The notes under the pieces are model-generated. The model was not told the origin of the DNA, ran no database searches, and saw only the letters and a list, made by a program, of their open reading frames with translations. From Bacillota bacterium (GTDB lineage Bacteria > Bacillota > UBA994), in contig QLUC01000053.1 in assembly GCA_018725275.1 (NCBI GenBank), positions 1 to 11,107 on the forward strand: a stretch of 11,107 nucleotides of DNA. Direction: 5' to 3'. Both the position numbers and the translations under genes were made by a program. The first letter of the stretch is position 1. Every line of letters starts with the position of its first letter. This document shows positions 7,605-11,107 of the stretch, in pieces.

Positions 7605-9557
7605 ATGAAAATGGAAGACATTTTTTCCGCAAGCGGCAAGTTAGCCCGTTATCATCCCCAGTATGAGCCAAGGGATGGCCAACTGGTGATGGCGAAGGCC
7701 GTTGTAGATGCTCTGCAAAGTAAACATGTGCTATTAGCCCAAGCAGGAACAGGTCTAGGAAAAACTTTCGCCTACCTTGTGCCGGCAATTATGTTTGCTT
7801 TGCGCGAAAACAAGAGGGTTGTTATATCCACTCGCACGATCAGTCTGCAGGAGCAGGTTTTTAAGAAGGACATCCCTTTTTTGCAGCGTGCCCTTGCCCC
7901 AGAGTATGTTTTTGTGGCCGTCCTAGCTAAGGGGAGGGGCAACTTTCTTTGTCGGCGCAAGATAGACAGCCTACGTAGCTATGACCGGGGGATTCTGACC
8001 GAAAAAGCACATGTCGATGAACTCCGAGAAATTCAGCGCATGGTGCTTGCCAAGAGCCTCAAGGTTGGAGATCGCGAAGAAATAGGAACCCGCATGGCGA
8101 CAGAGTTGTGGCCGTTGGTATCAGGGGACGGCGATGCATGCGTTCGGCGCCAGTGCCCCTACGTAGATTCTTGCTACTACTACGTGGCTAGAAGGGCTCA
8201 GGCCAAGGCTAATATAGTAGTAGTCAATCATGCCCTCTTTTTTGCCGATACCGCCATTCGCAAGGAAGCAGATTTTACGGCCGAGAAAGCGGTACTGGAA
8301 GATTATGCAGCGGTTGTTTTTGATGAGGCGCATAACCTCGAAGATGTGGCCACCGATTTTTTCAGTTACCGAGTCAGTCAGCCCCGCGTCCGTCTGGCTA
8401 CCACCGCCGTGTTAGCCAGCTTTAGGTCGCTCGGTGTGCTGAGTTCAGTGGCCCATGGTGGGATTTTGGCTCCTATTGAGAGCGCAGCCCAGCAGTTAAT
8501 TAGTGAGGCAGGGCTCTTTTTCGCGGCATTAGGAGAACCGCGGCGTCTAACTGCTAAAGACAAAATCGAAAACACCATAAAAAAGCCCTTGCAGCTTTTA
8601 GCCGAAACCATCGTCGAGCTAAAGGGTGGCGAAAATAGCGATGAGCAAGATGCCCACATCGCGATGCTTGCGGAGAGAATTGGGCGCATTGACCGAGACC
8701 TTGAGTTTATTCTGTCGCGACCAGAGGGCGACAAGTTTGCCTACTGGGTAGAAGCTGGTTCTAGTGACCCAGCACTGGTCGCTGCCCCCGTTTCTTTGTT
8801 TGAAGATTTGCGCGAACACGTTTTTCGCCGCATTGACACCGTGATTTTAACGAGCGCTACCTTATCTTCGCGCCTAGTGAAGCGGATAGGTGTCGAAAAG
8901 TGCCATGCCTTAAAAATCGACTCACCTTTTGATTATGCTCGACGTGCCTTGTTATACTTGCCTAAGAATGCCATGGAACCTTCGGAGTCACCAATATATG
9001 ACACCTATGCGGCCCAACAGATCGAAGAGATTGTGGCGGTCACTGAGGGGCGAGCCTTAGTCTTGTTCACCTCTTATCGAGCGATGCACAATGTATACGA
9101 GCGATTAAGTGCCCTTAAAGAGAGAGGTTATGTCTTGCTCAAACAAGGGGATGATTCCCATGGCGTGACCTTGCAGAAATTTAAAACAGGACATAGGACA
9201 GTCCTCTTGGCAGTCGCTAGCTATTGGGAGGGCATAGATGTGCCGGGGGAAGCTCTGTCGTGCGTTGTAGTTGTCAGGTTGCCCTTTAACGTGCCCACCG
9301 AGCCGATTGTTCAAGCTCGGTGTGAGGCCTTAGAGCGACTAGGCGGGAGCTCTTTTTATGACTATTCCTTACCCCAGGCGGTATTACGGTTGAAGCAGGG
9401 TTTCGGTCGCCTCATCCGCACAGTCGATGACAAAGGAGTGGTAGCCATCCTCGATGATCGGCTACAGAAAAAGTCATATGGTAAAGTATTCCTTCGGGAA
9501 TTGCCACCGGCGAGATTAACTCACGACCTCGACGACGTGCGGCAACTACTCTCTTGA
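7605..9557 (+). CDS. dinG: DinG/YoaA-family iron-sulfur ATP-dependent DNA helicase
   Basis: Superfamily 2 helicase of the XPD/DinG group (650 residues), which unwinds DNA 5' to 3' and acts in repair and at replication obstacles. Motifs: Q-like region PQYEPRDGQ (18-26); Walker A AGTGLGKT (47-54, Lys53); motif Ia STRTISLQEQ; four cysteines for a 4Fe-4S cluster at 116, 179, 184 and 190 (in LCRRK, ACVRRQCPYVDSC); NHALFF; motif II DEAH (240-243); TSATLSS (416-422); SYWEGIDVPGE (539-549); and motif VI QGFGRLIR (598-605). All key residues are intact. The N-terminal exonuclease domain of the long B. subtilis DinG is absent, so the domain layout is closer to E. coli DinG/YoaA. Start is ATG 7605; in-frame stops at 7569, 7572 and 7593 exclude a longer protein, and ATG 7611 is an alternative. 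Neither has a clear ribosome binding site. Stop is TGA, inside a small tandem duplication. Confidence 0.92.
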   Translation: MKMEDIFSASGKLARYHPQYEPRDGQLVMAKAVVDALQSKHVLLAQAGTGLGKTFAYLVPAIMFALRENKRVVISTRTISLQEQVFKKDIPFLQRALAPEYVFVAVLAKGRGNFLCRRKIDSLRSYDRGILTEKAHVDELREIQRMVLAKSLKVGDREEIGTRMATELWPLVSGDGDACVRRQCPYVDSCYYYVARRAQAKANIVVVNHALFFADTAIRKEADFTAEKAVLEDYAAVVFDEAHNLEDVATDFFSYRVSQPRVRLATTAVLASFRSLGVLSSVAHGGILAPIESAAQQLISEAGLFFAALGEPRRLTAKDKIENTIKKPLQLLAETIVELKGGENSDEQDAHIAMLAERIGRIDRDLEFILSRPEGDKFAYWVEAGSSDPALVAAPVSLFEDLREHVFRRIDTVILTSATLSSRLVKRIGVEKCHALKIDSPFDYARRALLYLPKNAMEPSESPIYDTYAAQQIEEIVAVTEGRALVLFTSYRAMHNVYERLSALKERGYVLLKQGDDSHGVTLQKFKTGHRTVLLAVASYWEGIDVPGEALSCVVVVRLPFNVPTEPIVQARCEALERLGGSSFYDYSLPQAVLRLKQGFGRLIRTVDDKGVVAILDDRLQKKSYGKVFLRELPPARLTHDLDDVRQLLS

Positions 9558-9582
9558 TTCCACTGCTCTCTTGATTTCACCG
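9549..9582 (+). repeat. 17-bp tandem duplication across the dinG-like stop codon
   Basis: Two adjacent copies, CTCTCTTGATTCCACTG and CTCTCTTGATTTCACCG, differ at two positions. The first copy contains the last codons and the TGA stop; the second repeats that stop context outside the gene. It looks like a slippage duplication; no function is apparent. Confidence 0.7.
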
Positions 9583-9649
9583 CGGTGCCTATCCAGCGTT
9601 CTCAGTGGTAATAGATTCTAAATATGCTAAAACAACACTCTAGTGGCAT

Positions 9650-9700
9650 GTCGCTACGACCGATAATCATGGTTTTTCGTAGCGACGGTGTATTACACCG
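9650..9700 (+). other. Two adjacent hairpins in the leader of the SH3-domain gene
   Basis: First hairpin: perfect 10-bp inverted repeat GTCGCTACGA (9650-9659) and TCGTAGCGAC (9677-9686) with a 17-base loop, inside which ACC and GGT can also pair. Second hairpin: CGGTGT/ACACCG with a 3-base loop (9686-9700), starting on the last base of the first. It is followed by seven A, not T, so it is not a plus-strand terminator, and on the minus strand the T-run precedes the stem. It lies 86 bp before the SH3 gene start, so it could be a leader RNA structure, a protein-binding site or a relic. No known riboswitch class was recognised. Confidence 0.5.
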
Positions 9701-9785
9701 CAAAAAAACAGGAAAAGACCTAGGTATGGCGAATATAGTACAAGCACACAACAAAAGATTGAGCTTACGAGGGGGACAGCATGGA

Positions 9786-10298
9786 ATGGCTAGAAAATTG
9801 GTTGCTGCGCTGATGTTGACTTTTGTCTATTTCGGCAGTTTTCTATCGGTGCGTGCCTTCTCGCCGCAACCGGGGACGGTTGATGACCCGATAATTTCGG
9901 TCAGTTACTTTGTGCAGGGGATTGCCCCACTACAAAACAGGCTGAACGCCCTAGAAGCGCAGGCTACGTCAACCACAGCCTTGGCGACCACCATACAGCA
10001 ATTACAAGCACGCATTGTAGAGCTTGAAAGGCAGGTCGCTCAACTGGAGAGGCAAAGCATTGCTCCTCCGGTTGTGCCTACTCCGACTCCTAATCCGCCA
10101 ATTGTGGTGCATGGGTTTATTACGGGCGCCGCTGTGGTGAATGTCCGTCAGGGTGCCGGCACAAACTTTGCCGTGTTGACCACGGTGACTAACAATACGA
10201 GAGTGGAGATTCTGGAGCGCGGACGGGATTGGCATCGAGTCAGGTTAGCTGATGGTCGAATTGGCTTCATCCACGTCACGCTGGTGCGTATTCCGTAA
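9786..10298 (+). CDS. Secreted coiled-coil protein with C-terminal bacterial SH3 (SH3b) domain
   Basis: Predicted exported protein of 170 residues. Residues 1-24 form a signal peptide or anchor (basic MARK, then a hydrophobic core, ending SVRA). Residues 26-44 (PQPGTVDDPIISVSYFVQG) resemble the post-signal segment of other clostridial exported proteins. Residues 46-90 are a heptad-like coiled coil rich in Leu, Gln and Glu. A Pro/Thr linker (93-106) leads to an SH3_3-type domain at about 113-168 (VNVRQGAGTNFAVL, EILERGRDWHRVRLADGRIGFIH). Such domains usually bind peptidoglycan. There is no catalytic domain, so a cell-wall-binding or spacer role is inferred. Start at ATG 9786 is chosen because GAGGGGG (9769-9775) precedes it and the signal peptide begins there; the frame is open back to ATG 9624, but that extension does not look coding. 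A terminator follows directly. Confidence 0.82.
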   Translation: MARKLVAALMLTFVYFGSFLSVRAFSPQPGTVDDPIISVSYFVQGIAPLQNRLNALEAQATSTTALATTIQQLQARIVELERQVAQLERQSIAPPVVPTPTPNPPIVVHGFITGAAVVNVRQGAGTNFAVLTTVTNNTRVEILERGRDWHRVRLADGRIGFIHVTLVRIP

Positions 10299-10302
10299 CA
10301 TC

Positions 10303-10331
10303 AAAAAAGCCTGCTCACCACAGGTTTTTTT
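10303..10331 (+). terminator. Intrinsic terminator after the SH3-domain gene
   Basis: CCTG/CAGG stem with a 7-base loop, extended by one G-T pair and six A-T pairs between the A-run (10303-10308) and the T-run (10325-10331). It begins five bases after the stop codon. The flanking A and T runs could let it act in both directions, but no minus-strand gene ends nearby. Confidence 0.8.
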
Positions 10332-10383
10332 ATCAATATGTTTCGACTATGAGATTATGAGCATGTAGATATGAGGTGTTTTA

Positions 10384-11107
10384 GTGTCTTTTCTGCAGAG
10401 ACTATTTAAAGAAGCGCGTCCCCACTGGAAATATTTATTAGTTACCGGCCTAGCCATCCTTGGCTTGACTGGTCTTGACCTTATGGCGCCGCAACTCATC
10501 CGGAGCCTGCTTTCCCACGTAGAGTCTGGCGACAAGCTGACCATGGAGGTCATAAGGCCCATCGCCCAGAGTCTGTTGCTTCTTTATGCCAGCAAGATAG
10601 GGTTTCGTTTTTTGGCGAGTTATATGTCTCACGTGGGTTCATGGCAGCTGGTGGCGGATATGCGCACGAGGGTGTATGACCACTTGCAAAAATTGTCCAT
10701 GGGTTTTTTTCAGGATAAGCAGACCGGGCAATTAATGTCCATTACTATCAACGACGTTGCAACCTTTGAATCACTTATCGCTCACGCCATTCCCGAGCTT
10801 GGGGCCAACATCTTGGTGCTGGTGGGCGTTTCAGCTATTTTGTTTAACATGAACCCGACTCTCGCCGCGCTCACCCTTCTGCCCGTCCCCTTTTTGTTCT
10901 TGGCGACTCGACTCTATGCAGTGAAAGTCCGTCCTATCTTCTCCGTCGCGCAGAAGAAAATTGCCGATCTAAACGCGGTTTTGCAGGACAACCTTTCTGG
11001 TCTGAAAGAGATACAAATCTTTAATAAACAGGCCTGGGAGCGTCAGCAAGTCGACCATCATTCCCAATCTCATGTCCAGGCGATTCTGAGAGCACTCCGT
11101 TTCGGGG
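10384..11107 (+). CDS. ABC transporter, exporter-type transmembrane domain (3' truncated by window edge)
   Basis: N-terminal 241 residues of a type I ABC exporter (MsbA/LmrA-like fold), running off the window, so the nucleotide-binding domain is not seen. Start is GTG at 10384, preceded by GAGGTG (10373-10378) with 5-base spacing. Hydrophobic segments lie at about 17-36, 60-82, 133-156 and 158-178. The family pattern is clear: DMRTRVYDHLQKLSMGFFQDKQTGQLMS followed by NDV (about 92-124), which covers the first intracellular loop and coupling helix, and LNAVLQDNLSGLKEIQIFNKQAWER (196-220), the second. Substrate cannot be told from this part; lipid, peptide or drug export are all possible. It is separated from the SH3 gene by a terminator, so it probably has its own promoter in the 50 bp between, where no clear consensus was found. 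Confidence 0.9.
   Translation, partial: MSFLQRLFKEARPHWKYLLVTGLAILGLTGLDLMAPQLIRSLLSHVESGDKLTMEVIRPIAQSLLLLYASKIGFRFLASYMSHVGSWQLVADMRTRVYDHLQKLSMGFFQDKQTGQLMSITINDVATFESLIAHAIPELGANILVLVGVSAILFNMNPTLAALTLLPVPFLFLATRLYAVKVRPIFSVAQKKIADLNAVLQDNLSGLKEIQIFNKQAWERQQVDHHSQSHVQAILRALRFG

Noticed and set aside
9571..9590. Palindrome CACCGCGGTG after the dinG-like gene as a terminator
   Set aside because: It has no loop and no T-run follows it.
9624..9785. Upstream extension of the SH3-domain protein to ATG 9624
   Set aside because: The added 54 residues do not look coding, would bury the signal peptide in the middle of the protein, and cover the two hairpins. GAGGGGG at 9769-9775 supports ATG 9786.

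Overview
The window looks like a chromosomal segment of a Gram-positive bacterium of the Bacillota, most likely a clostridial lineage with moderately high GC. Three things point there: the conserved run pheT-zapA-cvpA-mutS2, strong G-rich ribosome binding sites (several beginning with GAGG or AGGGGGG) combined with GTG starts, and the remains of a gene for YunB, a protein known only from endospore formers. No mobile element, CRISPR array, tRNA or rRNA was seen.

Layout. Positions 2-4148 (+) form a compact housekeeping operon: the 3' end of pheT (phenylalanyl-tRNA synthetase beta chain), zapA (FtsZ-ring factor), a CvpA-family membrane protein, and mutS2 (ribosome-collision / recombination-control ATPase with a C-terminal Smr domain). 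The polX gene that sits between cvpA and mutS2 in Bacillus subtilis is absent. Positions 4145-6775 (-) encode a class A penicillin-binding protein of the PBP1A type. It converges on mutS2 so tightly that the two TAA stop codons share one TTAA palindrome. A good intrinsic terminator for the minus strand lies about 280 bp further on, inside mutS2.

Positions about 6919-7571 (+) hold what reads clearly as a decayed yunB gene: a signature-bearing product broken by three in-frame stops and one internal deletion with frameshift, and lacking a normal start codon. It is followed by an intact DinG/XPD-family iron-sulfur helicase (7605-9557), a leader region with two adjacent hairpins, a secreted coiled-coil/SH3 protein (9786-10298) with its own terminator, and the 5' part of an ABC exporter gene (10384 to the window end), which runs off the edge.

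Together the genes cover translation, cell division, peptidoglycan synthesis and nucleic-acid maintenance. No new multi-gene system is evident. The points most worth a second look are the yunB pseudogene (possible erosion of sporulation), the antisense terminator placed in the interdomain linker of mutS2, the possibly leaderless dinG-like start, and the hairpin leader before the SH3 gene.
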